A stretch of 53,052 bases of DNA from Bacteroidia bacterium (GCA_026932145.1 JAIXKT010000019.1:1-53052); one strand, 5' to 3'. Shown: positions 18,378 through 27,903, counted from the first letter of the stretch. A program made the numbers and translations. The notes: generated by a model not told the origin, from the sequence alone.

Positions 18378-19649
18378 TTACTTCTCCGTTTTCACCCGGG
18401 ACTTATCCAGGTTGAAAATGGTGTGCAAAGCCTCGATGAGCGAATCGGCATCTCCCCGGCGGCAGGCCTCTTTCAGGTTGAGCACCGGAAGTTTCATCAC
18501 CTTTTGCATCAGGCTTCGGGTGACTTCCTCCACGGCTTCAAGTTCCTTTTCATTCAGGTTTTTCAGGTACCGGGAGATTTCCTCCTTGCGGAGATTTTCC
18601 AAAGCGTCCTTCAGCAGGTGAATGGTAGGTGAAATACTGAGTTCACGCGACCAGTCCTTAAATCCACCCATCTCTTCCCGGATTATCTGCTGCACAGCAG
18701 GCACAAACTGAAGCCTTCTTTCCAGCACCTCGGATGCCCGGGACTGAATTTCATCAATATTAAAAACAATGACCCCGGCTACTTCCTCGGCATCAGCCGC
18801 TATGGAACGGGGGACGGAAAGATCAAAGAAATATCGGTGCGCATGCCTTTCATCCCGCTCGAGTAATGGGCGCGTAATCAGGCAATCCATTCCGGATACG
18901 GCCGAGAATACCACATCAAACTGAGACAGTACCGACTCCAACTGATCGAAGGGAATAACCGGAAAGCCTGTTTCAGCAGAAAGTTCGTGAGCCTTTTCAA
19001 TGGTGCGATTCATCAGGTGCACCTGGCGGAAAGAAGAATACCTCAGGTTGCGCGCCACATCAGCACCCATTTCCCCGAGCCCTACTACCAGTACCCGTGC
19101 AGATTCCGGATCTCCGACAGATATTTCAGCTGTTTCCACTGCAGCATAGCTTACAGAGGCAGCCCCATCCCGATAACCGGTTTCGCTCTGCACCCGCTTG
19201 CCGGCGTGAAAAATAGTATGCAGCAAACGATGTAAAACGGGCCCTGCCAGATTCAGCTCATGACTAATAGAATAAGCCTCCTTCACCTGATGGGTAATCT
19301 GAATGTCACCGATGATACCGGAACGAAGACCCATAGCCACTTCAAACAGGTGCTGAAGCGCCTGCTCCCCATCCAGAATATCAAAATAAGGCAGGTATTG
19401 ATCCACCTGAGACAAACCCTTTTCACACAGCAATCGGGCAATGATTCCGGAAGAAAGATCCGATTCGGATACATAGTAAACTTCGGTCCGGTTGCAGGTG
19501 GACAAAACGAGCAGTTCAGATGTATTGAAAATATCCTTCAGGGAAAGCATTAAATCCCGAATCGCCGCAGGACGGATGTAAATCAACTCCCGGATTTCGA
19601 CCGGGGCTTTATGGTGAGATAAACTGACTGTTTTAAGCGAGAGATCCAT
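18378..19649 (-). CDS. hemA: Glutamyl-tRNA reductase
   Basis: 423 residues. It has the catalytic Cys in LSTCNRTEVYYV, the NADPH-binding VVGLGEMGADVARNL, and the helical C-terminal dimerisation domain. The enzyme reduces glutamyl-tRNA(Glu) to glutamate-1-semialdehyde, the first step of tetrapyrrole synthesis by the C5 route. The start MDLSLKTVSLSHHKAP is chosen because an upstream ATG at 19694 lies inside the -33 element of an excellent promoter (19664-19694) whose transcript would begin near 19658. No other hem gene is adjacent. Confidence 0.96.
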   Translation of the reverse strand: MDLSLKTVSLSHHKAPVEIRELIYIRPAAIRDLMLSLKDIFNTSELLVLSTCNRTEVYYVSESDLSSGIIARLLCEKGLSQVDQYLPYFDILDGEQALQHLFEVAMGLRSGIIGDIQITHQVKEAYSISHELNLAGPVLHRLLHTIFHAGKRVQSETGYRDGAASVSYAAVETAEISVGDPESARVLVVGLGEMGADVARNLRYSSFRQVHLMNRTIEKAHELSAETGFPVIPFDQLESVLSQFDVVFSAVSGMDCLITRPLLERDERHAHRYFFDLSVPRSIAADAEEVAGVIVFNIDEIQSRASEVLERRLQFVPAVQQIIREEMGGFKDWSRELSISPTIHLLKDALENLRKEEISRYLKNLNEKELEAVEEVTRSLMQKVMKLPVLNLKEACRRGDADSLIEALHTIFNLDKSRVKTEK

Positions 19650-19663
19650 TTTCAATTGCGATG

Positions 19664-19694
19664 CAAAGATACAATCCGCAGGGTAGAATTTCAA
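19664..19694 (-). promoter_or_regulatory. Promoter of hemA
   Basis: Minus-strand TTG (19692-19694), 20 nt, TATCTTTG (19664-19671), an exact consensus match. A second -7-like box, TAACTTTG, lies at 19703-19710 without a matching TTG. The predicted leader is under 10 nt. Confidence 0.75.
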
Positions 19695-19820
19695 TTACAG
19701 AGCAAAGTTAGATTCCCTTTAACACGAAAGGAATGATATTTATCATCCCAACCCTTGCGGCAGAGAAGATTTTTCATATTTCTAAAACGGAATCAACGCA
19801 TAAACTTCTTAATTTCGGAA

Positions 19821-21029
19821 ATGGGTTTGAAAGATTTGTTGCGGTCGGGCTGGATCTGGATGGTGGTATTAACCGGGCTCGGGCTGGTGATGCTGAGCCT
19901 GTTATACTCCAACTTCCTGGTTTCCCGCCTTGCCATTGAGGAAGAGCGAAGGGTGGAATTACTGGCCCGGGCGCAGGAATTCATTGGCAGCCTGGAAGAT
20001 GAAAGTTGCGAACTGAACTTCATTCTGGAAAACATTCTCAAAGGCAATGAATCGGTTCCGGTCATTTTTGCCGATTCCGATGGCAATATCCTGGAGCACC
20101 GCAACATTCTGGACTCACTGGTTACCGGAGAAAAAAAAGACAAAGCCCTGCAGGTGGCATTGCAGGAGATGAAGGAATCCGGCATTCCTCCAGTGCCCAT
20201 CCGACTGGGATCTTCTCAGGACCCTATGCCCGTCACGCTGTATGTGTATTACTCCGAATCCTGGCTCCTGAAACAGTTGCGCTGGTATCCTTATGTTCAG
20301 TTGCTGGTCATCGGGGTTTTCATCCTGTTTGTATTTATCGGATATGCACTGGCCAAGCGCTCCGAGCAAAATAAAATCTGGGTAGGGATGGCCCGGGAAA
20401 CAGCGCACCAATTGGGCACACCTATCTCCGGAATGATTGCCTGGGTGGAACTGCTCCGCCTGGAAGAACTAAACCCCGAAGACCGAAAATTATATTTAGG
20501 CGAACTGGAGCAGGACATTGTGCGCCTGCAAAATATTGCCGAGCGCTTTTCCCGTATTGGCTCCGCTCCCGACCTGCATCCTGAATCTCCTGCCATTCTC
20601 CTGGCAGCTGCGGTAGAATATGTAAAGAAAAGACTTCCCCGTAAAGCCGAAGTTTCCTATCACTCTTCCCTCGACGAAACGGTCACTGTGCCCCTCGATG
20701 CCAATCTTTTTGCCTGGGTAATTGAGAATCTGGTCAAAAATGCACTCGACGCTTTGCCTGATGAGCACGGGAAAATTCAGATACGATTATTCACGGGAAA
20801 AAAAGGAGATGTGCTGATAGAAGTGGAAGATAACGGGAAAGGTATTTCGCCCAAGCATGCCAACCGGATATTTGATACCGGCTTTACCACCAAAAAAAGA
20901 GGATGGGGACTGGGATTGAGCCTGTCCAAACGAATCATCGAAGGTTTCTTCAAAGGGAAAATCATGGTGCACCATACCGAGCCCGGCAAGGGGACTACTT
21001 TCCGCATTATCCTGCCCAAAAATGCGTAA
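19821..21029 (+). CDS. Membrane sensor histidine kinase
   Basis: 402 residues. One membrane segment at about 10-35 (IWMVVLTGLGLVMLSLLY), a roughly 120-residue extracytoplasmic sensor part, and a second at about 160-180 (LLVIGVFILFVFIGYAL). The H-box is ARETAHQLGTPISG with phospho-acceptor His196. The ATPase domain has N-box VIENLVKNALDAL, G1 EVEDNGKGISPKH, then FDTGFTTKKRGWGLGLSLS. No HAMP or receiver domain and no response regulator next to it, so it is an orphan kinase of unknown signal. The next gene, ruvX, follows after 9 bp. An upstream ATG at 19755 would add a basic leader that does not fit the family start. Confidence 0.9.
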   Translation: MGLKDLLRSGWIWMVVLTGLGLVMLSLLYSNFLVSRLAIEEERRVELLARAQEFIGSLEDESCELNFILENILKGNESVPVIFADSDGNILEHRNILDSLVTGEKKDKALQVALQEMKESGIPPVPIRLGSSQDPMPVTLYVYYSESWLLKQLRWYPYVQLLVIGVFILFVFIGYALAKRSEQNKIWVGMARETAHQLGTPISGMIAWVELLRLEELNPEDRKLYLGELEQDIVRLQNIAERFSRIGSAPDLHPESPAILLAAAVEYVKKRLPRKAEVSYHSSLDETVTVPLDANLFAWVIENLVKNALDALPDEHGKIQIRLFTGKKGDVLIEVEDNGKGISPKHANRIFDTGFTTKKRGWGLGLSLSKRIIEGFFKGKIMVHHTEPGKGTTFRIILPKNA

Positions 21030-21038
21030 TTTTACCCC

Positions 21039-21452
21039 ATGTCCAGGATTTTAGCGATTGATTACGGTGCCAAAAGAACCGGTTTAGCCTGGACAGACCC
21101 CGGCCGAATGATTGCCACAGCCATAGGATCCGTAGATACGCCGGCTTTGATTGCCACGCTGTCCCAAAAAATAACAGAAGGTCCGGTAGGTTGCATTGTA
21201 ATCGGTTTACCCAGAAAAACGGATCTCGAGGACACGCACAGTACCGCAGCGGTTCACAAACTGGCAGCAGAACTGAAGACTCGTTTTCCGGAAGTAATGA
21301 TTGACCTGTACGACGAAAGGTTTACTTCCCGCATTGCGGCCCAGGCCCTCGCTATGGCGGGTGTCAAAGACAAAAAGAAAAAAGAAAAAAAACTGATCAA
21401 TGCCGTTAGCGCAGTATTGATTCTTCAGGACTATATGCAATACACCTCATGA
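21039..21452 (+). CDS. ruvX: Putative pre-16S rRNA nuclease / Holliday junction resolvase-like RuvX (YqgF)
   Basis: 137 residues with the RNase H-like fold signatures: ILAIDYGAKRTGLAW (first catalytic Asp), CIVIGLPRKTD and DLYDERFTSRIAAQAL. YqgF-family proteins process the 5' end of 16S rRNA; the resolvase name is older. It sits 9 bp behind the kinase gene and overlaps the deformylase gene by four bases (ATGA, 21449-21452), so translation of def is coupled to it. Confidence 0.93.
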   Translation: MSRILAIDYGAKRTGLAWTDPGRMIATAIGSVDTPALIATLSQKITEGPVGCIVIGLPRKTDLEDTHSTAAVHKLAAELKTRFPEVMIDLYDERFTSRIAAQALAMAGVKDKKKKEKKLINAVSAVLILQDYMQYTS

Positions 21453-22018
21453 TTCTGCCTGTTTACCTGTACGGCTCCCCGGTGTTGCGGGAAAAAGCCC
21501 AAAATCTCCCCAAAGATTATCCCGGTTTGGAAAAATTACTGGCGGATATGTTCGAAACCATGTACAATGCATCCGGAGTTGGGCTTGCCGCGCCTCAGGT
21601 TGGTAAAGCCATCCGCCTCTTCATTGTGGACGGCAGCCCCATGGATGAATCGGAAGAAGGAGGAGAAGACACCCGGGATTTCAAAAAGGTATTCATCAAC
21701 CCGGTTATCCTGGAGGAAACAGGGGAAGAGTGGGCATTTGAAGAAGGCTGCCTGAGCATTCCTGCCATCCGGGAAGAAGTATGGAGACCCGAAACCCTCA
21801 CCATCCGGTATCTGGATGAAAACTGGCAGGAAAAAACCGAATCTTACTCCGGTATAAAAGCTCGGATTATCCAGCATGAATACGACCATATTGAAGGGGT
21901 TTTATTCACCGATTATGTCACCGGGCTCCGGAAGCAGTTGCTGAGAGGGAAATTGAACAAGATTCTGAAAGGACTTTCTTCGGCTTCTTACCCTACCCGG
22001 ATGCAACCCAAAAAATAA
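21449..22018 (+). CDS. def: Peptide deformylase
   Basis: 189 residues with all three metal-site motifs: GVGLAAPQVG, EEGCLSIP (metal-binding Cys) and QHEYDHIEGVLF (HExxH). It removes the formyl group from nascent N-termini. The acidic insert DESEEGGEDTRDFKK between motifs 1 and 2 is typical of Bacteroidota enzymes. Coupled by ATGA overlap to ruvX; the transcript probably ends at the hairpin at 22162-22194, some 140 bp further on. Confidence 0.97.
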   Translation: MILPVYLYGSPVLREKAQNLPKDYPGLEKLLADMFETMYNASGVGLAAPQVGKAIRLFIVDGSPMDESEEGGEDTRDFKKVFINPVILEETGEEWAFEEGCLSIPAIREEVWRPETLTIRYLDENWQEKTESYSGIKARIIQHEYDHIEGVLFTDYVTGLRKQLLRGKLNKILKGLSSASYPTRMQPKK

Positions 22019-22161
22019 ATTCCCGGAACCAACCCATTTTTAAGGGAAGTTCCTGAAAAAAGGACATCATCAACAGAAATATTTGCAATCATTCCTTTGC
22101 GGCAAACCCCGGCTTGCGGCAATACATGCATGAGGTTCCCCGCATGCATATTTACATCCAT

Positions 22162-22194
22162 AAAAAAAGCCACTGGAAAACAGTGGCTTTTTTT
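22162..22194. terminator. Bidirectional terminator between def and the giant T9SS gene
   Basis: AAAAAAAGCCACTG (22162-22175) pairs perfectly with CAGTGGCTTTTTTT (22181-22194) around a GAAAA loop. T-runs exist on both strands, so it serves the convergent genes on both sides. Confidence 0.95.
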
Positions 22195-22216
22195 ATTCTG
22201 TCTGTAAAAATATTAA

Positions 22217-25200
22217 CTACTGCCGAATAAACCTGCCGTGGTAAGTTTTTCCTCCGGCAGAAACACGCAGTATATAATAGCCGGCAGGAAGTTGAGCAGT
22301 TTGTACACTGTAATTACCACTACCTGTCTCCACTACATTCAGTGGCATGATTCTTCCAGTTGCATCGGTAACCTCAGCAGAAAGACCAACCGACTCTGTG
22401 GAACCCAGGGTGAAATAAATCACCTCAGAAGCCGGATTGGGGTACAAATCCAGACGAGTCGCCTTCAGGTCATCTTCTGCACTGACCGAACCTATGGTCA
22501 CAACCTGAAAGGTGGTATCATTCTTACAGGTATTGTAGGCGATAAGGCGAACATTGTAAGTACCGTAAGCCAAATAGGTATGAGAAGGATTGGCCTGGGT
22601 GCTGGTGGTCCCATCCCCAAAGTTCCAGTTATAGGCGAAGGCCTGAGTGGACTGATTGGCAAACTGAACATTCACACCACTAATCGTGGGCGTAAAGGCG
22701 GCTGTTGCCGGAAGTGTGGTATTAATGGTAATGGTATCAATAGAGGTACAACCACCATTGGTGATAGACCAGGTAAGCACCACACTGTCGCCGAGCACGA
22801 TGCCGGTAACCTGAGCAAATGGCTGATGCGGATTGACCAGGGATACCGGGCCATAAACCACATTCCACTGACCTGTCCCGATAATGGGTGTATTTCCAGC
22901 CATGACTTCCACTACATTACAAGTGGTGTAATCCGCACCGGCTACCGCAGGTGTAGGAGGCAATGTGCGGGTAACAGTCACCTCATCATAGGAGGAATAA
23001 CAGGTACCATTGGTAATGTACCATCTGAACACATTGGGGCCATTTCCCACATTCTGAACAGTGGCCGTTGGCGAGGTCGGGTTCACAATATTTCCGGTTC
23101 CTGAAACGAGCAACCAGCTGCCATTCCCCACAGTGGGCACATTGCCGGCGAGGTTAAACCCGGGTGTACAAACCTGGAAATCCACACCTGCGTCAGCCAG
23201 CGTAGCCGGCTGCAGATAATCGATATTAACCGTATCACTCAACACACATACTCCATAGAATACTGTCCAAACCAGTTTATTCTGACCGGGTCCAAGTGCC
23301 GTCACCTGTGGATTGGCACTGGTCTGACTGGAGAAGGTGGCAGCACCTGAACTCACAGACCAGATACTGGTAGCGCCAGTGGGCGCAGGAACGGCATTAA
23401 GCACAGCCGTATCCACACATACAGACTGGTCTGGACCTGCATAGTAAGGCACGCCGTATTGACCCACAGAAATAATCACCTCATCTGTACCGGTACCGCA
23501 GGAATTGGTCACAGTCCAGAGCAGGGTGTTGGCACCCAGAGCCAGTCCGTTAACCGTAGTATTCGGATCTGAAGGATTCACAAAAGAACCAGAGCCTGAA
23601 ACAACAGACCAGGTACCGGTGCCTGTTCCGGGACTGCTGGCAGAGAGCAGGGCATTTTGGGGACAAATATTCTGATCCATTCCGGCACTCACACCAGATG
23701 GGGGTGTTTCGATATTAACATTAAGGGTATCCACATCGGTACAGCCACCGTTGGTGACGCTCCAGGTAAACTGGTTCAGACCAGAACTTAACCCGGATAC
23801 AGTGGCAGAAGGGGAATTGGCGTTACTGAAACTTCCGGTTCCAACTACCACACCCCAGGTACCAGTACCGGGAGAGGGATTGACAGCCCCAAGAGCAGTA
23901 GAAGTGTTACAGGTGAAAATATCCAGACCTGCATTGGCATTAACCGAGGAGGAATCCACCAGAATGGTTACATCACTGGTGGAGGTACAACTCAGGTTGG
24001 TGGTGGTCCAGCGGAAAACATTCGGACCCACTGTCATGTTGGTGATGTCAGTCGTTGGGCTGGAAGGATTAACAATATTGCCATTCCCGGAAATCAGGGA
24101 CCAGGTTCCCGTACCTACAGAAGGGGTGTTGGCCAGCATCTGGGTACTATCATTGTAGCAGATGGTCTGACTTGCACCCGCCACTGCCGGACTGGGTCCG
24201 TCGTTCTGGATTGTAACATCGGAAGTATTGGATCCACAGTTATTGCTAACGGTCCAGCGGAATGTGTTGCTACCCGGCCCGATATTGGAGACACTGGTTC
24301 CCGGGTTGGTCGCATCAGTAAACAAACCGCCGCCGGTTACCACTGACCAGTTGCCTGTACCGATGGAAGGAGAGTTACCGGCTAGTATGGCATTGGGGCT
24401 ACAGATGGTCTGGTTAGAGCCGGCCACGGCAGCACTGGGCGGACCGTAGGTGATGGTTACCGTGGAGGTACTGGTGCAGGAACCATTGGTGGTGGTCCAC
24501 ATATACACATTTACGCCCGCCCCTACACCGGTTACCGCTGTGGTGGCAATTGTGGGATTGGTGAAGGTTCCACTTCCGGAAACCACAGACCAGGCTCCTG
24601 TGCCAATCACGGGTGCGGTTGCACTCATATTCGGAATGGAAGGCACACAAGTAGTGGCATTGGAGCCGGCCAGAGCGGTGGAAGGACTATTATTGAGGAT
24701 GGTCACACTCGAGGTTGCCGTCCCACATGCCGTGGTGGACACCGTCCATCGGTACACATTCGTACCCTGGGCAATCCCGGTAACAGTGGTATTATATTGA
24801 TTGGTACTGCCGAAGGTTCCACTTCCGGTTACTACACTCCAGGCACCTGTTCCGGCAGTCGGGTTATTGGCGGCCATTGTAGCAGTGCTACTGCAAATGG
24901 TCTGATTGCTACCGGCCACAGAGGTGGGGGCATCCGCCAGGGTAATGGTGTACTCTTCCCATTCTCCTCCATCCGTGGTGTTTGTATTATTGGGATAATA
25001 GGTAGCGGCACAGGTCAGCGCATTGGGGGTAATGCCCGCAACCGAAACAACCCGCATTTTCACCGAACCGGTAACAGCCCCCATGGGAACTGTAAAGTTT
25101 CCGGAAGAGGCCAGTGCGGAAGGTGCTGTGGGTGCGAGAATATTCTCACCGGCATCATCAAAGCTTCCGTTGTTGTTGTAATCAATCCACGCAGACCGCC

Positions 25201-26101
25201 CCTGGGCAAGCCCGACAGAACTAATGCTGATATTGTACACCGAGCCTTTACATAGGGTCGTGGTGGCATTGGGGAAGTACTGATAAGCAGTATTGTTGTT
25301 ATAGGTCGAATTATTATTCAGGGTATTGACTGTAACATTGCTGATATAGTCGAGTGTAAGGTTACAAGTTTCGTTGAAGGGAACAGCACAGGCTACAGTT
25401 GCCTGAATAGTATTGGAGTAAGCCACACATCCACCGTTTACCAGTCGGGCTCTTGCATACATCGTGCTCGCACTTTGAGCTGTAACAAAGAAGTTTACAG
25501 TAGCGGCACTGGATCCACTGGAGTTCCAGGGCAGTGTATTGAAGTAGTATTCCCAGTCAATGGTGCCCGTGTGGCCTGTCAGTCGGAATACGATAGAATC
25601 GTTGGAAACAATGGCTGTACGCGAGGTTGTGGCAGTACCGCCCACCGCCGGGGTTGAACAGGGCACTTCCCGAACGGCAATATGGGTTCCATTGGTACTG
25701 TTGGAAGTACAGGAGGGCTGGGATACCAGTATCCGGTAAACACCGGTTGTCGGGCAGGCCCAGGAAAATTTGGACGCCGTTCCACACCCGGTGGCATTGT
25801 CGTTATAGACACCCAGGTACACACCGGCATCGCTGTTCAGGGAAATTTCAGTATCAAAAGTGTTGGCGCCTCCATCGGTGGAACAAAGGGAGAACTCATA
25901 CACTACGCCTGCCGTGGCGTTGAAACGAAGATACTCTCCGCCCCAAATGTCGTTATAAGCCGTCCATGTGGTGGTAATATTAATGGGTATGGTATTATAG
26001 GCTGAACCGCCCTGACACTGAGCCATCATCCTGTTGACAGGAATAAGGGCAAAAACCATCAAGAGCAATGCAGGCAAAAATTGAATTACAGATCTTCTCA
26101 T
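22217..26101 (-). CDS. Giant T9SS surface protein with about ten Ig-like repeats and a PKD domain
   Basis: 1294 residues. A signal peptide (FLPALLLMVFALIPV) ends before QCQGG. Residues about 40-160 form a domain seen in secreted Bacteroidota proteins, and about 260-400 resemble a GEVED-type domain (ARSAWIDYNNNGSFDDAGEN, followed by WEEYTITL). From about 400 to 1130 come roughly ten repeats of about 75 residues with the theme VAGSNQTIC, NxPxxGTGxWSVVSGSG, VTGLxxGxNxFxWTV, xNGxCTS. A PKD domain (FANQSTQAFAYNWNFGDG, NPSHTYLAYGTYNV) precedes the type A sorting domain (LDLYPNPASEVIYF ... GKTYHGRFIRQ). It is expected to be carried across the outer membrane by T9SS and anchored or released; adhesion or glycan binding is inferred. 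ATG 26116 is an alternative start. Confidence 0.92.
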   Translation of the reverse strand: MRRSVIQFLPALLLMVFALIPVNRMMAQCQGGSAYNTIPINITTTWTAYNDIWGGEYLRFNATAGVVYEFSLCSTDGGANTFDTEISLNSDAGVYLGVYNDNATGCGTASKFSWACPTTGVYRILVSQPSCTSNSTNGTHIAVREVPCSTPAVGGTATTSRTAIVSNDSIVFRLTGHTGTIDWEYYFNTLPWNSSGSSAATVNFFVTAQSASTMYARARLVNGGCVAYSNTIQATVACAVPFNETCNLTLDYISNVTVNTLNNNSTYNNNTAYQYFPNATTTLCKGSVYNISISSVGLAQGRSAWIDYNNNGSFDDAGENILAPTAPSALASSGNFTVPMGAVTGSVKMRVVSVAGITPNALTCAATYYPNNTNTTDGGEWEEYTITLADAPTSVAGSNQTICSSTATMAANNPTAGTGAWSVVTGSGTFGSTNQYNTTVTGIAQGTNVYRWTVSTTACGTATSSVTILNNSPSTALAGSNATTCVPSIPNMSATAPVIGTGAWSVVSGSGTFTNPTIATTAVTGVGAGVNVYMWTTTNGSCTSTSTVTITYGPPSAAVAGSNQTICSPNAILAGNSPSIGTGNWSVVTGGGLFTDATNPGTSVSNIGPGSNTFRWTVSNNCGSNTSDVTIQNDGPSPAVAGASQTICYNDSTQMLANTPSVGTGTWSLISGNGNIVNPSSPTTDITNMTVGPNVFRWTTTNLSCTSTSDVTILVDSSSVNANAGLDIFTCNTSTALGAVNPSPGTGTWGVVVGTGSFSNANSPSATVSGLSSGLNQFTWSVTNGGCTDVDTLNVNIETPPSGVSAGMDQNICPQNALLSASSPGTGTGTWSVVSGSGSFVNPSDPNTTVNGLALGANTLLWTVTNSCGTGTDEVIISVGQYGVPYYAGPDQSVCVDTAVLNAVPAPTGATSIWSVSSGAATFSSQTSANPQVTALGPGQNKLVWTVFYGVCVLSDTVNIDYLQPATLADAGVDFQVCTPGFNLAGNVPTVGNGSWLLVSGTGNIVNPTSPTATVQNVGNGPNVFRWYITNGTCYSSYDEVTVTRTLPPTPAVAGADYTTCNVVEVMAGNTPIIGTGQWNVVYGPVSLVNPHQPFAQVTGIVLGDSVVLTWSITNGGCTSIDTITINTTLPATAAFTPTISGVNVQFANQSTQAFAYNWNFGDGTTSTQANPSHTYLAYGTYNVRLIAYNTCKNDTTFQVVTIGSVSAEDDLKATRLDLYPNPASEVIYFTLGSTESVGLSAEVTDATGRIMPLNVVETGSGNYSVQTAQLPAGYYILRVSAGGKTYHGRFIRQ

Positions 26102-26249
26102 GTGAACGACGAACATTTCGAAACTAACTAACTATCTCCGACCGGACGAGTCTCCGGACTTCAACAGGTAAAAATAGTCATTTCTCCGCCTATGACCAAC
26201 AACAGACCCGGGTAAATGGAAAAATTATCCTTTTGAACGGTCTTTCGGG

Positions 26250-26257
26250 TACTTTTG
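26250..26257 (+). promoter_or_regulatory. Possible -7 box of rsmG
   Basis: TACTTTTG matches TAnnTTTG, ending 12 bp before the rsmG ATG (26270). The closest TTG upstream is only 14 bp away, so the -33 element is unclear. It supports starting at 26270 rather than at the TTG at 26255, which lies within the box. Confidence 0.4.
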
Positions 26258-26269
26258 TCCACAAGAATT

Positions 26270-26923
26270 ATGGATTTTCCCCTTCTGAAAAAATATTTCC
26301 CTGAATTTCCGGAAAGCTTTTTTACCGGAATGCAAACCGCGGCACAAACCTGGACCGAAATGAATGCCGCCATCAATGTGATTTCCCGCAAGGATATGGA
26401 ATTTCTGGAGGAGCGCCACATTTTGCACAGCCTGGCAATTGCCCGAAAATTCACCTTCCCTCCCGGCAGCCTGTTTGTGGATGTGGGCACCGGAGGTGGA
26501 TTTCCCGGAATCCCCCTGGCCCTGGCTTTTCCGCATTGCGAGTTCATCCTGCTGGACTCCATCCGAAAAAAAATCCAGGTCGTGGAAGCCGTTATTCAGG
26601 CTGCCGGAATCCCCAATGCCCGGGGTGTGGTTTCCCGCTCGGAAGACTATACTGCTCAGGCTGACTACCTGATTTCCAGAGCAGTAACCCGAATGGAACC
26701 GTTTATTGCCCAAACCCGGCATCTGATTAAAAAGAACGCCCCACCCCAGCCTTCCCCTTTTCCCGCCAGGGGTATTCTGTACCTCAAAGGAGGGGATCCG
26801 AAAGGGGATCTGGGCCAGGAATTAAAGGTAACCCGCAAGAAATTTACCCTCACCCCAATTGGCGACTTGTTCACAGAACCGTTTTTTGAAACTAAATTCC
26901 TTGTACATATCCCGCTTCCCTGA
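26270..26923 (+). CDS. rsmG: 16S rRNA (guanine-527-N7)-methyltransferase
   Basis: 217 residues. NAAINVISRKDMEFLEERHI followed by the SAM-binding loop FVDVGTGGGFPGIPLALAF, LLDSIRKKIQVVE and SRAVTRM are the RsmG (GidB) signature sequence. It methylates G527 in the 530 loop of 16S rRNA; loss gives low-level streptomycin resistance in other bacteria. The gene is monocistronic here, and the nuoA promoter overlaps its last codons. Confidence 0.95.
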   Translation: MDFPLLKKYFPEFPESFFTGMQTAAQTWTEMNAAINVISRKDMEFLEERHILHSLAIARKFTFPPGSLFVDVGTGGGFPGIPLALAFPHCEFILLDSIRKKIQVVEAVIQAAGIPNARGVVSRSEDYTAQADYLISRAVTRMEPFIAQTRHLIKKNAPPQPSPFPARGILYLKGGDPKGDLGQELKVTRKKFTLTPIGDLFTEPFFETKFLVHIPLP

Positions 26924-26931
26924 TAAATTTG
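26901..26931 (+). promoter_or_regulatory. Promoter of nuoA
   Basis: TTG (26901-26903), 20 nt, TAAATTTG (26924-26931): exact Bacteroidota consensus. The transcript would begin near 26937, about 23 nt ahead of the nuoA ATG. The TTG lies within the rsmG coding end. Confidence 0.75.
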
Positions 26932-26959
26932 TAGCTCGTATCCCCGAATTCAATATTTC

Positions 26960-27313
26960 ATGGAAGAATACATCCCTTTAATTATCCTCATCGGTCTGGC
27001 CTTGTTTCTGGGTTTACTCCTGACCAATCTTTCTGCGCTGGCTGGCCCGTTGCGCCCCAACCGGATTAAAGCCGCTCCTTACGAAAGTGGGATGGATCCG
27101 GTAGGCACAGCCCGCGACCGGTTCTCCGTGAAGTTTTACCTCGTAGCCATGTTCTTTATCCTCTTCGATATCGAATTGGTCTTTATGTACCCCTGGGCTA
27201 CCCAATACAAAGAACTGGGTGTGTTTGGGTTTGTGGAAATGCTCACATTCGTGATCATCCTTTTTGTGGGTTTCATTTACCTGCTCAAAAAAGGTGGCCT
27301 GAAATGGGATTGA
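26960..27313 (+). CDS. nuoA: NADH-quinone oxidoreductase subunit A
   Basis: 117 residues, three membrane helices. The family signature PYESGMDPVGTARDRFSVKF and FFILFDIELVFMYPWA (helix 2 with conserved Asp and Glu) are intact. NuoA is part of the membrane arm of respiratory complex I at the junction with the quinone site. It is followed by nuoB after 48 bp. Confidence 0.97.
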   Translation: MEEYIPLIILIGLALFLGLLLTNLSALAGPLRPNRIKAAPYESGMDPVGTARDRFSVKFYLVAMFFILFDIELVFMYPWATQYKELGVFGFVEMLTFVIILFVGFIYLLKKGGLKWD

Positions 27314-27361
27314 TTTTGCGTTTAGTTTTGTTGTTCAACTGATTCAGATTAAAACGATAAT

Positions 27362-27844
27362 ATGGGAATTGAAAAGGCGCTCGCCCAAAATGGATTTCTG
27401 ACCACTACCGTTGATGCCTTAACCAACTGGGCCCGGGCCAATGCCCTCTGGCCCATGCCGATGGGGTTAGCCTGCTGTGCCATTGAAATGATGGCCTTTG
27501 CCGGACCAAAATTCGATGCTTCCCGCTTCGGCAGTGAAGTGTTTCGATTCTCCCCCCGTCAGGCAGATCTGATGATTGTTGCCGGCTGGTGCTCCTATAA
27601 AATGGCTCACTCCGTAAAAAGAGTATGGGACCAGATGCCTGACCCAAAATGGTGTATCGCCATGGGTGCCTGCGCCTCCTCCGGAGGAATGCACCGGGTG
27701 TATGGCGTTGTGCAGGGCATTGACACCTTCCTGCCCGTGGATGTGTACATCCCCGGTTGCCCGCCCAGACCTGAAACCGTATTGCACGCCCTGCAAACCA
27801 TTCAGCAGCAAATTATTAAAGAGCACTCCATCCTTCAGGATTAA
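27362..27844 (+). CDS. nuoB: NADH-quinone oxidoreductase subunit B
   Basis: 160 residues. All four ligands of cluster N2 are present: adjacent Cys38-Cys39 (LACCAIEMM), Cys104 ([10 protein letters not shown]) and Cys133 ([10 protein letters not shown]). [19 protein letters not shown] is the conserved core. NuoB carries the last iron-sulfur cluster, which passes electrons to quinone. Unusually, nuoC does not follow: a terminator hairpin ends the unit 25 bp after the stop, so nuoAB are separated from the rest of complex I, or the rest is encoded elsewhere. A TAGTTTTG box at 27323-27330 could give nuoB an extra promoter. Confidence 0.97.
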   Translation: MGIEKALAQNGFLTTTVDALTNWARANALWPMPMGLACCAIEMMAFAGPKFDASRFGSEVFRFSPRQADLMIVAGWCSYKMAHSVKRVWDQMPDPKWCIAMGACASSGGMHRVYGVVQGIDTFLPVDVYIPGCPPRPETVLHALQTIQQQIIKEHSILQD

Positions 27845-27868
27845 GATTTTTGTACTCATAGTGTTAAG

Positions 27869-27903
27869 ATCGGGTCGGTTATATGCCGGCCCGATTTTTT
27901 TTA
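27869..27903 (+). terminator. Terminator after nuoB
   Basis: ATCGGGTCGG (27869-27878) pairs with CCGGCCCGAT (27886-27895; one G-T wobble), followed by eight further T residues. It isolates nuoAB from the sugar-modification block. Confidence 0.9.

Noticed and set aside
26136-26160. Another copy of the family A palindrome
   Set aside because: CCGGA and TCCGG occur here around CGAGTC, but the arm order and length differ from TCCGGAG-N3-CTCCGGA, and it does not abut a stop codon.
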